A stretch of DNA of 13,641 nt from Bacillota bacterium. Lineage in GTDB: Bacteria; Bacillota; Clostridia; Christensenellales; CAG-138. Position numbers and translations under genes: made by a program. Under the pieces are notes generated by a model, which was not told the DNA's origin, made no database searches, and saw nothing but the letters and a program-made list of their open reading frames with translations. The stretch is from the NCBI GenBank assembly GCA_023435855.1, contig JAEZLG010000033.1, positions 1-13,641 on the forward strand. The letters run 5' to 3'. Every line of letters starts with the position of its first letter. The first letter of the stretch is position 1. Of this stretch, positions 1-6,042 are shown in pieces.

Positions 1-893
1 GTAGTAAGGCTCAAGCCTGTTGCCACATAACTTTCGTCAGCGCCTACAGACGATGACACAACGACGGACTGGATCATCACGGGCATAGCCACCTCAAGCG
101 TAACAACCCCGCGCTGGATGCCCGTAATATCAAACAAATGGCACAGCGCAAGCGTTATAAGCGGAGAAATGACAAATCGCATCGCAAGTACCGCTGTCAT
201 TTGCCCGTCAAGCTTCAAGGTTTTTAAACCGGTTTCGTAAATAATAAAGCCCACATACAAAAGAGAAAGCGGTGTGACCATTGCGCCCATGTACTTAGAA
301 AAGCTTAAAATAAGGTGTGGCGGCCGAAAGCCCGCAGCAAGAAGCAATACGCAAACAACAAGGCTTACAAACGGCGGGTTGAGAACGCCCTTTAGGGTTT
401 CTTTCAGAGTGAGACGGGCTTGGCTACTAGTACCGCTCTGCTTGAGTATCAATGCGCCGACCGTCCAGAAAAACGAGGTGTTTACGATGTAGAAGATCAT
501 CACAAACGGCGTGGCTTCTATGCCGAAAAGCTCTCTGCACATAGGAAGTCCCACAAACAAAGAGTTTGAAAGCGCACACATGACCACAAATCCGCCCCGG
601 CGCGGCATTGAAATGCGCATAAGCTTTGCAAGAACAAGGGAAAGCACCATGCAGGCGCTCAGGCTCATTACCACCACAAGAAACAGCGTTTCTGCGCCCT
701 TTAGCATGTCTAGGGTGATGTTGTTAAAAAAGTTGTCAATACACATCAACGGTACGCATACGTTCACGATAAGCTTCACGAAGAATGCTTTATGCTCGTG
801 CTTGAGCCAACCGACCTTGCCGCAAATATAACCCACGCAAGCCAGCATCAAAATGATTGCCACCGCTGATAGGGAATTCAAAAGCTGAGACAT
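1..893 (-). CDS. AEC (auxin efflux carrier) family transporter, 3' end cut by the window
   Basis: 297 codons are visible, reading off the left edge. The product is a very hydrophobic integral membrane protein, starting MSQLLNSLSAVAIILMLACV, with successive membrane helices alternating with short polar loops. The middle contains MRISMPRRGGFVVMCALSNS followed by LFVGLPM, matching the conserved N-S-x-F-x-G-x-P region of this family, and near the edge VGADESYVATGLSL matches the family's last-helix entry. AEC proteins are about 300-320 residues, so only a short C-terminal piece is missing. Known members export organic acids, amino acids or auxin; the substrate here cannot be read from sequence. 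The ATG at 893 is preceded by AGGTG at a normal distance. The DUF1015 gene ends 73 bases upstream on the same strand with a hairpin in between, so the two may be co-transcribed. Confidence 0.9.
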   Translation of the reverse strand, partial: MSQLLNSLSAVAIILMLACVGYICGKVGWLKHEHKAFFVKLIVNVCVPLMCIDNFFNNITLDMLKGAETLFLVVVMSLSACMVLSLVLAKLMRISMPRRGGFVVMCALSNSLFVGLPMCRELFGIEATPFVMIFYIVNTSFFWTVGALILKQSGTSSQARLTLKETLKGVLNPPFVSLVVCVLLLAAGFRPPHLILSFSKYMGAMVTPLSLLYVGFIIYETGLKTLKLDGQMTAVLAMRFVISPLITLALCHLFDITGIQRGVVTLEVAMPVMIQSVVVSSSVGADESYVATGLSLT

Positions 894-917
894 AGTTCAC
901 CTGATGTCGATAAAAGG

Positions 918-941
918 AAAGGGCAGTTGCTGCTGCCCTTT
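918..941 (-). terminator. Hairpin between the DUF1015 gene and the transporter gene
   Basis: AAAGGGCAG at 918-926 pairs perfectly with CTGCCCTTT at 933-941 around a 6-base loop. Read on minus, it follows the DUF1015 stop by about 25 bases and is followed by TTTCCTTTTATC, a broken T tract. It ends only 24 bases before the transporter start codon, leaving no room for a separate promoter after it. It may therefore be a leaky terminator or processing/stability hairpin inside an operon. Confidence 0.6.
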
Positions 942-966
942 TGAAGTCTACTATAGGATATTCGCC

Positions 967-2301
967 TTACTTGGTGATTTTCCTGCATTCCAGATAATAG
1001 CGCTTTTCGTGTGCCTCGCCCATGGAGAAGGTCTTACGCGGGAGAGCACCGTCAAACACAACGGTTTTGAAAAGCTCGGATTTTTGCATGGGTGCAAGCA
1101 GAAAACCGATGTTGTTGGGCTTCGCGCCAAGTTCGTATACCACATCCGCGCCGTGGATGTAATCGACACTTGCTTTTTTATTGTCTTTAAGATAAGCATC
1201 GATTGCGTTTTGCAGCGTGCCGACTGCAAGCTGCGACGCGGGTGCGCTTACGACGTAGGCAAAGAAGCCTTTTTCATTTACGAAGGCAAGCTTATGCTCA
1301 TTTTGTTCTACGTTAGCCACAAACGCTGCAAGTGCATCCCGGGTGGGGAAGCTTTCAATGCGGCAGCCGCCGTTTTGCGAATTCAGAAGCGCTTTAAGTT
1401 TATCTACAGCATCTTCTGCTTCAAACAAAACCCGGTGTATGGGTTCAAATACAATGCCGTCGTCATGCACGTTTTCAAGCTCCACAAGGCAGAAGCGTGC
1501 GGGATGATCCTGCTTTTCAGCCTCGCTGAGGCCTTCCTTGCAGCGTTCCCAGTTGGCTTTTGCCGTGGCGAAGGAATGGTTGCCGTCTCCCATGGCAAAC
1601 AGCATGGGAGGCTTGTCCGCTCCGTATTTTTCAGCAAACGCAAATTTATCACAAAGCGCCTCAAGTGCATGAAGGGCGGCAAGAATGTGCTTTTCTTCGG
1701 TGAACAAATACCCCTCAAGGTGGCCGCCTTGCTGCATTAAATCAAAATCGTAAATCTTTTCGGCCTCTTTTTCGGAGGCTGCAAGCGGCTCAATGACGGT
1801 ACGATTGGGGTCGTCAATCAGCACAAGTATGTGCGGCAGTTCAAGCGGTGCGTCCTTGCGGATGCGAAGGCGCGGGGGGATGCGCTCCACAATGGTGCCC
1901 TCGGTTGCACGGATGAGGGTGCTTGCACCTTTGTTGTAATCGTATGCTTCAAGATCGAGTGCTACGATAAGTCCGTTTCTGGTTTTGCCATCTACGGTAC
2001 GGCGGACAAACACAAATCCCTCGCTCTTTTCCTCGAGCACGCCCGAGTCCATATATCGGCGCATATGCTCGTTGATGCTTTCAATGCGTTGCGCTTCACC
2101 CGGCTTATCGAGGTACATCTCGGGCAGCATGAGACGCAGCGTGGAGGGCGTTTCGCCTACGATACGCTCTGTTTCATTCCAGTATTCGGGCTGAGATGTA
2201 TACTGGTCGCAGGCTACGACTGCCCATTTATGCATGTCCACACTTGCATTAGGCAGAAGGACGCGGGGTACTTTTACACCGATGCTGTTTTGATACTTCA
2301 C
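967..2301 (-). CDS. DUF1015 family protein (SerK/SbnI-like, possible kinase-type enzyme)
   Basis: 444 residues, full length for the family. Conserved DUF1015 stretches are visible in order: RATEGTIVERIPPRLRIRKD (about 131-150), LPHILVLIDDPNRTVIEPL (about 155-173), the signature MGDGNHSFATAK (237-248), VELENVHDDGIVFEPIHRV, VDYIHGADVVYELGAKPNN, and near the end LPRKTFSMGEAHEKRYYLE. The fold is related to the free-serine kinases SerK (archaea) and SbnI (staphylococci), so a nucleotide-dependent role in serine metabolism is possible, but activity in bacterial members of this subgroup is not settled. The usual neighbours serA and serC are not in the window. The start is GTG at 2301, chosen because GGAGGT lies about 10 bases upstream and the alignment starts there. 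No membrane segment or signal peptide; cytoplasmic. Confidence 0.9.
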   Translation of the reverse strand: MKYQNSIGVKVPRVLLPNASVDMHKWAVVACDQYTSQPEYWNETERIVGETPSTLRLMLPEMYLDKPGEAQRIESINEHMRRYMDSGVLEEKSEGFVFVRRTVDGKTRNGLIVALDLEAYDYNKGASTLIRATEGTIVERIPPRLRIRKDAPLELPHILVLIDDPNRTVIEPLAASEKEAEKIYDFDLMQQGGHLEGYLFTEEKHILAALHALEALCDKFAFAEKYGADKPPMLFAMGDGNHSFATAKANWERCKEGLSEAEKQDHPARFCLVELENVHDDGIVFEPIHRVLFEAEDAVDKLKALLNSQNGGCRIESFPTRDALAAFVANVEQNEHKLAFVNEKGFFAYVVSAPASQLAVGTLQNAIDAYLKDNKKASVDYIHGADVVYELGAKPNNIGFLLAPMQKSELFKTVVFDGALPRKTFSMGEAHEKRYYLECRKITK

Positions 2302-2392
2302 TATACATACCTCCGGTGAGAATGTTATATTTTTTTAGGTTTCGCAAAAAGAATGCGGCGCATGCCACAATAATGCAATTTTGACAAAGAAA

Positions 2393-2426
2393 GCGCCGTG
2401 CTTACAAATATTGTACAGCACGGCGC
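2393..2426 (-). terminator. Strong hairpin upstream of the DUF1015 gene
   Basis: GCGCCGTGCT (2393-2402) pairs perfectly with AGCACGGCGC (2417-2426). Inside it TACAA (2403-2407) pairs with TTGTA (2411-2415) around a 3-base loop, with one bulged C. On minus the hairpin is followed by TTTCTTTGTC, so it could stop transcription arriving from the SPOCS/LysM gene or repeat block before the DUF1015 gene, about 90 bases further on. On plus, a TTGACA at 2381-2386 with TACAAA 16 bases later overlaps the same hairpin. Confidence 0.45.
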
Positions 2427-2717
2427 GGAGCGGGTCAATGGACGAAGGACGAATATACAAAAATGTTTTAGGGAGCATAACTTATTTTTTGTGCGCGATG
2501 CATGGAGGGGTGGAACGTAATTGCGCAACGGCAGTGCTCGCGGGCGGATGTTATCCGCCCCTACAGGGAGGATGGAGATATGCGTGTAGAGCACGGGTGC
2601 AGAACGCGCTGCTCGTACGGTCAACGGAAGGTTGCCACCACCTCGCCCTTCGGGTACCCCTCCAAGGAGGGGAATTAAACCCTCACGGGGGTTCTGGGGG
2701 CAGAGCCCCTGAGACCC

Positions 2718-2859
2718 GGGATTGTCAAGGGGCACACCCTTGACTTTCTTCCGGCTTCGGCGGCATGTACGCCGAAACGGATGAAAAGCGGAGCTTTACG
2801 TTCTTTTCGCGGTTTGCCGCCCGGAAATGCGCAGCATTTTTAGGCAAACCGTGACAAAC
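2718..2859. repeat. Structured dispersed repeat, copy 1
   Basis: Begins GGGATTGTCAAGG and ends CGTGACAAAC. Four hairpins in order: GTCAAGGG/CCCTTGAC (2724-2744), TTCGGCG/CGCCGAA (2756-2776), AAAGC/GCTTT around GGA (2785-2797), and a 12-bp stem 2807-2818 with 2843-2854 that encloses AAATGC/GCATTT around GCA (2825-2839). Copy 2 lies at 6563-6703 in the same orientation. The first half is nearly identical between copies; the second half differs mostly by changes that keep pairing. It lies between the DUF1015 and SPOCS/LysM genes. Confidence 0.9.
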
Positions 2860-2874
2860 CCGCCGCAGCGACCT

Positions 2875-2902
2875 CGCGGAAATGGCCATTGCCATTTCCG
2901 CG
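2875..2902. repeat. 12-bp perfect inverted repeat after the SPOCS/LysM stop codon
   Basis: CGCGGAAATGGC (2875-2886) and GCCATTTCCGCG (2891-2902) form a perfect stem with a CATT loop. It lies 12 bases beyond the minus-strand stop at 2914. No T tract follows on minus, so it is not a textbook intrinsic terminator; protecting the mRNA 3' end is an alternative. Confidence 0.6.
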
Positions 2903-2913
2903 AAAGCGAAGCG

Positions 2914-4392
2914 CTATAGCAAAAGCATGAGTTTCTGCCCCTCATCGAGCGTTTCACTGTACACGGGGTTGAGCGAGGTTAGCTTTGCACGGCTTATATT
3001 GAAGCGTTTTGCTACGTCAAAAAGCGTTTCGCCTGCGCCCGCGAAATACACGATGATGCCGTGCGGTACGTTTGGCTGTACGGACTCGGTAATGCCGGTT
3101 ACCACATTGGCGTCGCTGAGCTCATAAACCTCCGCGTTTAGATCGATTGCAAACGAAAGGTCCACATTGCGTCCGGAACCGGAGGCATGGGTGCAGATAC
3201 AATCTGCGTTGACGATCGCTTCCGCATCGTCCGAGGCGGAAACAGGCATCTCGGCGACGAAGGGAAGATCCTCTGTAAATGCGTAGAGGCTGCCGTTTTC
3301 ACTTTTATAAATGACGCGGCAAAATACGAGACCTTCTACATTGAGTCGCCCGCCGTTTACGGCGCTTGCTGTTACCACGGGGCGGCCTGTGCCGTAGACT
3401 ACGCGGTCCGCGACCACCATGCCCTCCGGCACATTAACGGTCTCGCGTAAAATATGGCGTCCGTTTGCGTTACCGGCATAGTTTAAAAGACGCGCATGCT
3501 CATGCGTGCAGTTAAAGGGAAGGTTGGGGGAATAGGCATCGAGCGGGAGCATTACATTCGACTCCTGCTTTTCAGAAAGCTGAATGCCAAGCATCGCATC
3601 TACTGCGAGAAGGCCGAAATCCTCACCTACGGTCCTGACGTTCACCGCCGCCACGTTTGCATTGCCGCTTAGATCTTTTGAGTAAGCGTCGGTATCCACG
3701 GATTGCACAAACGGGAAATTCTGCGTAATCTGCGAAAGGTTGCCTTCCTTATCAGCGCAAAGTGCGCTTACGTTGAGCGTGCCCTCTACTTCGGCATTCG
3801 AGCCGTTGGATCGAATATCCTTCACCTGCGCTGTAGCATTGGCACTTAATACATTTTCCACGTTAGGCGCTGAGATTTCCTCGCGAAGCCGCACATTTTC
3901 ATCAGCCACCTCGCGCTTTTTCCCTATCGTGAGCGGCATTTCCTTAAGCTCTAGATCCTCCACACCGCGTATGCCCCTAAGCACGCGCAGCTGTGAGCCG
4001 GATTCGACCCTACACGCAATATCCACCATCGCATTCATGGAAAGCGCGTTGTTATTGAGGTTTACGTCAAGCGATTGCAGCTGTGCATTGGCGTTTGCCG
4101 CCATGCCTGCCTTCGCCCCCTCCACGTTTACGCTGTGGCGAAATATCGCGCTTGAGGAAAACGCGAAAACGCCGTTTGACCCTGTCAAAACAAGGCTTAC
4201 ACCAACACGGCCGGAGAGCGTCACCTTGCCCTCTAACACTTCGGTCTCGGTAACCTCCACATAACCGTTGGAATCAAGCACCTCGGAAGCCGAGCGTCCC
4301 TCCGGCATGGGGATGCTCCCCTCGACAAGCGCCTGCGACACGGTGCTGCCCGTCACGCGGCTCACATCCAGATCGTTCCACATTAACTCCAT
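2914..4392 (-). CDS. SPOCS (DUF3794) and LysM domain protein
   Basis: 492 residues with no signal peptide. Most of the protein is beta-rich SPOCS-type sequence: an N-terminal unit around residues 25-130, a related middle unit around 185-265, and a C-terminal unit around 315-425 (RETVNVPEGMVVADRVVYG, then LNVEGLVFCRVIYKSENGSL). A single LysM domain closes it at about 446-491, with IIVYFAGAGETLFDVAKRFN, then LTSLNPVYSETLDEGQKLML. This architecture is common in spore-forming Clostridia, where SPOCS proteins are associated with spore coat or cortex; LysM normally binds peptidoglycan-type glycans. A role in building the spore envelope is inferred from the family. ATG at 4392 has AGGAG 7 bases upstream. 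The next gene upstream, spo0A, is on the same strand, 582 bases away. No sporulation sigma promoter could be assigned confidently. Confidence 0.88.
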   Translation of the reverse strand: MELMWNDLDVSRVTGSTVSQALVEGSIPMPEGRSASEVLDSNGYVEVTETEVLEGKVTLSGRVGVSLVLTGSNGVFAFSSSAIFRHSVNVEGAKAGMAANANAQLQSLDVNLNNNALSMNAMVDIACRVESGSQLRVLRGIRGVEDLELKEMPLTIGKKREVADENVRLREEISAPNVENVLSANATAQVKDIRSNGSNAEVEGTLNVSALCADKEGNLSQITQNFPFVQSVDTDAYSKDLSGNANVAAVNVRTVGEDFGLLAVDAMLGIQLSEKQESNVMLPLDAYSPNLPFNCTHEHARLLNYAGNANGRHILRETVNVPEGMVVADRVVYGTGRPVVTASAVNGGRLNVEGLVFCRVIYKSENGSLYAFTEDLPFVAEMPVSASDDAEAIVNADCICTHASGSGRNVDLSFAIDLNAEVYELSDANVVTGITESVQPNVPHGIIVYFAGAGETLFDVAKRFNISRAKLTSLNPVYSETLDEGQKLMLLL

Positions 4393-4672
4393 GCCCGTTC
4401 TCCTCTCCGAATTCGCATAGCTTAAAATATCCGCTGCCGCCCTTTGCCGAATGTTAATGGCAAAAGGGCGAGCAAAGCCTCTTATTACTTTAAAACTTTA
4501 TGAGCCAAGCTATTAAAATATGAATACTTCAACCGAAGTTCGGAAAGTTACAGATTAGTAAATGACATGCAAAATGCAGGAAAAAATGTATCTAAAACCG
4601 CGGAACGAAAGTTTATGCTAAGCGGGTTGCAATGTATATGCGACTGAATATACAAGCTTCGTATACGGTGAG

Positions 4673-4739
4673 TTATCCACAATACCCACAGAGTTATCCA
4701 CCGGACAGGCGAATATCGGGGAAACGCAAATGTGAATAA
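4673..4739. promoter_or_regulatory. DnaA-box cluster
   Basis: TTATCCACA at 4673-4681 is a perfect high-affinity DnaA box. TTATCCACC at 4694-4702 has one mismatch and lies 21 bases on, within a partly repeated GAGTTATCCAC unit. TGTGAATAA at 4731-4739 is the inverted form TTATTCACA, also a perfect TTATNCACA match. A weaker CGTGGAAAA lies at 4754-4762. No dnaA, dnaN or rpmH is nearby, so this is more likely a regulatory or DnaA-titrating site than the chromosome origin. Confidence 0.6.
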
Positions 4740-4825
4740 CTTGTAAATACCCCGTGGAAAACCATTATAAACATAAAGATGCCACGCAAAATTATGCGCG
4801 GCATACTGTATATGTGCATTCACAA

Positions 4826-4834
4826 TTTGTCGAA
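4826..4834 (+). promoter_or_regulatory. Spo0A binding site (0A box) candidate
   Basis: TTTGTCGAA contains the full 0A-box core TGTCGAA. It lies 141 bases beyond the 3' end of spo0A and 92 bases right of the last clear DnaA box. A 7-base core can occur by chance, but the position beside spo0A and among other signals makes binding plausible. Confidence 0.45.
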
Positions 4835-4889
4835 TAATGAAGCAAATGCAATTTTTGTGACGTCATAACTTTCATGGAGGGCATGGCAC

Positions 4890-4927
4890 CGGGGCTTTGG
4901 GCAGGGCGGGCCCAAAGCCCCGTTTTT
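4890..4927 (+). terminator. Intrinsic terminator acting on the plus strand
   Basis: CGGGGCTTTGGGC (4890-4902) pairs perfectly with GCCCAAAGCCCCG (4910-4922) around a 7-base loop and is followed at once by TTTTT (4923-4927). On minus the bases after the stem are GTGCCATGCC, with no T tract, so it does not look like the spo0A terminator. Nothing annotated upstream on plus needs it. Confidence 0.8.
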
Positions 4928-4974
4928 CACGGCGCACGACCCACAAGCAGCGCGCCGAAAGCAATTTGCAGCTA

Positions 4975-5781
4975 TTAAATCACATTTTGAATTTCGCCGC
5001 GTGCGTTCTTTTCGCGTGCGCTTTCCATAATGAGCTTATCCGCTACAAGCGCTACGAATTCACCGTTGGTGGGTTTGTCGTTTTTTGAGTAGATGTTGTA
5101 GCCGAAGAGCTGGTTGATGTTTTCAATCTTACCGCGCGTCCAAGCTACTTCAATGGCATGGCGGATGGCGCGCTCCACCTTGGAGGCGGAGGTGGAAAAG
5201 CGCTTGGCAATGCCCGGATAAAGTTCTTTGGTGATGCGGTTAATAATCTCAGGCTCAAAGTACACCATACGCACGGCTTCTCTAAGGTAATGGTAGCCCT
5301 TAATATGCGCAGGGATGCCGATTACTAGGAACACCGAGGTAATTTTCTCGTCGAGCGTCTTGGGCTGCGAACTCATGGTGCACACCTGCGAGCGGTAGTT
5401 ATATGTGCTTTCCATCATATCGAGCATGCGCTTAAACAGCGTATCGGGTTCGACGGGTTTTACCATAAAGTATTTTGCACCCAAGGTGCAGGCCTGCCGC
5501 ACCATATCCTCATGGCGCATGGCGCTTACCACAATGGTCGCCGGCGGGTTTTCCACGAGTCCGGCTTTAAGCCGCTCCAAAAGCTCAAATCCGTCCAGCC
5601 GCGACATTATGAGGTCGCAGATCAATACATCGTAGTGTCCGGAACGTAGGGCGTCGAGTGCTGCTTGACCGTCGGACACAGCGTCTACCTGCGCGACCTG
5701 TTCCTGCGCGGTGAAATAATCCCTCACCGCGGTTTGAAACTGTAGGCTCCCATCCGCCAAGAGAATACGGTATTTTGCCAT
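4975..5781 (-). CDS. spo0A: Spo0A, sporulation master response regulator
   Basis: 268 residues, the usual length. Receiver domain at about 1-125: D10, phosphorylation site Asp56 (in DVLICDLIM) and switch Lys108 (MVKP) fall at the same numbers as in Bacillus subtilis Spo0A. Three conserved positions differ: the second pocket acid Asp11 is Gly, Thr86 is Ser, and the Pro four residues after Asp56 is Ser60. The C-terminal DNA-binding domain (about 145-260) is strongly conserved, with GIPAHIKGYHYLREAVRMVY, the recognition-helix stretch FSTSASKVERAIRHAIEVAW, and KPTNGEFVALVADKL. When phosphorylated by the phosphorelay or orphan kinases, the family binds TGTCGAA boxes and triggers sporulation. ATG at 5781 has AGGAGG about 7 bases upstream. 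The usual clostridial neighbour spoIVB is absent; a GNAT gene is divergent upstream. Possible autoregulatory sites lie at 5906-5927. Confidence 0.97.
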   Translation of the reverse strand: MAKYRILLADGSLQFQTAVRDYFTAQEQVAQVDAVSDGQAALDALRSGHYDVLICDLIMSRLDGFELLERLKAGLVENPPATIVVSAMRHEDMVRQACTLGAKYFMVKPVEPDTLFKRMLDMMESTYNYRSQVCTMSSQPKTLDEKITSVFLVIGIPAHIKGYHYLREAVRMVYFEPEIINRITKELYPGIAKRFSTSASKVERAIRHAIEVAWTRGKIENINQLFGYNIYSKNDKPTNGEFVALVADKLIMESAREKNARGEIQNVI

Positions 5782-5905
5782 TTGCAGTCCTCCTGATTCT
5801 GTTGTATTTTATAAATTGCGTAAGAATTGCGAAGGTTTTTGCGGTTTGCTATGGTATAAATTGTAACACCGCCTTTTTCGCAAAGATAGGTCAGTAAATT
5901 ATGTG

Positions 5906-5927
5906 TTTTTGTCGTATTTTTGTCAAA
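5906..5927 (+). promoter_or_regulatory. Tandem 11-bp repeat, possible weak 0A boxes upstream of spo0A
   Basis: TTTTTGTCGTA (5906-5916) is followed directly by TTTTTGTCAAA (5917-5927). Each half has a one-mismatch match to the 0A core TGTCGAA, and the 11-base spacing puts them on the same helix face. They lie about 125-145 bases upstream of spo0A in the divergent gap shared with the acetyltransferase gene. Confidence 0.3.
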
Positions 5928-6042
5928 GCAACGCAAAGAAAAAGGAAGTGTGTCTAACGCCAAAAAAGGACATGCAATACGGAACGGATTTTGTAACCCG
6001 GTAAGTCAAATTTTGATGGGATTATTAGAAGGAGTATGCAGA

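Larger units (their letters stand above)
2302..2913. other. 612-base gap of hairpins and dispersed repeats, no convincing gene
   Basis: Apart from the hairpin at 2393-2426, most of this gap is serial inverted repeats: GGGCGGAT/ATCCGCCC at 2542-2560 (3-base loop), CCCCTCC/GGAGGGG at 2657-2672, GGGGTTCTG/CAGAGCCCC at 2688-2709 (one G-T pair), then the structured repeat 2718-2859 and a 12-bp hairpin at 2875-2902. Open frames on both strands run through these repeats; their products are low-complexity Pro/Arg/Gly-rich sequences and look like by-products of the repeats. The DUF1015 promoter should lie near 2302-2390 on minus, but I could not pick a convincing -35/-10 pair. Confidence 0.75.
4393..4974. 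other. 582-base gap between spo0A and the SPOCS/LysM gene, rich in regulatory-looking signals
   Basis: No convincing protein gene. It holds, in order: an imperfect hairpin at 4438-4470 (CGCCCTTTGCC with GGCAAAAGGGCG, one bulged A), a possible plus-strand promoter TTGCAA-16-TATACA at 4627-4654, DnaA-box-like 9-mers from 4673 to 4739, a second hairpin at 4779-4804 (one mismatch), a Spo0A-box match at 4826-4834, and a strong plus-strand terminator at 4890-4927. A 91-codon minus frame at 4548-4823 and a 35-codon plus frame at 4632-4739 exist, but neither has a good ribosome site or family resemblance. Confidence 0.7.

Noticed and set aside
904..1740. 278-codon plus-strand open frame
   Set aside because: Lies antisense to the well-conserved DUF1015 gene and shows only the mirror pattern of its codons; no ribosome site or family resemblance.
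2325..2743. Overlapping open frames on both strands (about 136 and 120 codons)
   Set aside because: Both run through inverted repeats; the products are Pro/Arg/Gly-rich with no recognisable domain and no good ribosome site.
4632..4739. 35-codon plus-strand open frame, considered as a possible Sda-like checkpoint protein
   Set aside because: The Ser-Tyr-Pro repeats come from the DnaA-box DNA itself, there is no ribosome site, and no Sda-like sequence is seen.
4548..4823. 91-codon minus-strand open frame
   Set aside because: Composition is unlike neighbouring proteins (rich in His, Trp, Tyr, Phe), there is no ribosome site, and it overlaps the DnaA boxes.
4673..4890. Chromosomal replication origin
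   Set aside because: DnaA boxes are present, but too few, with no dnaA/dnaN/rpmH neighbours and no clear AT-rich unwinding element.
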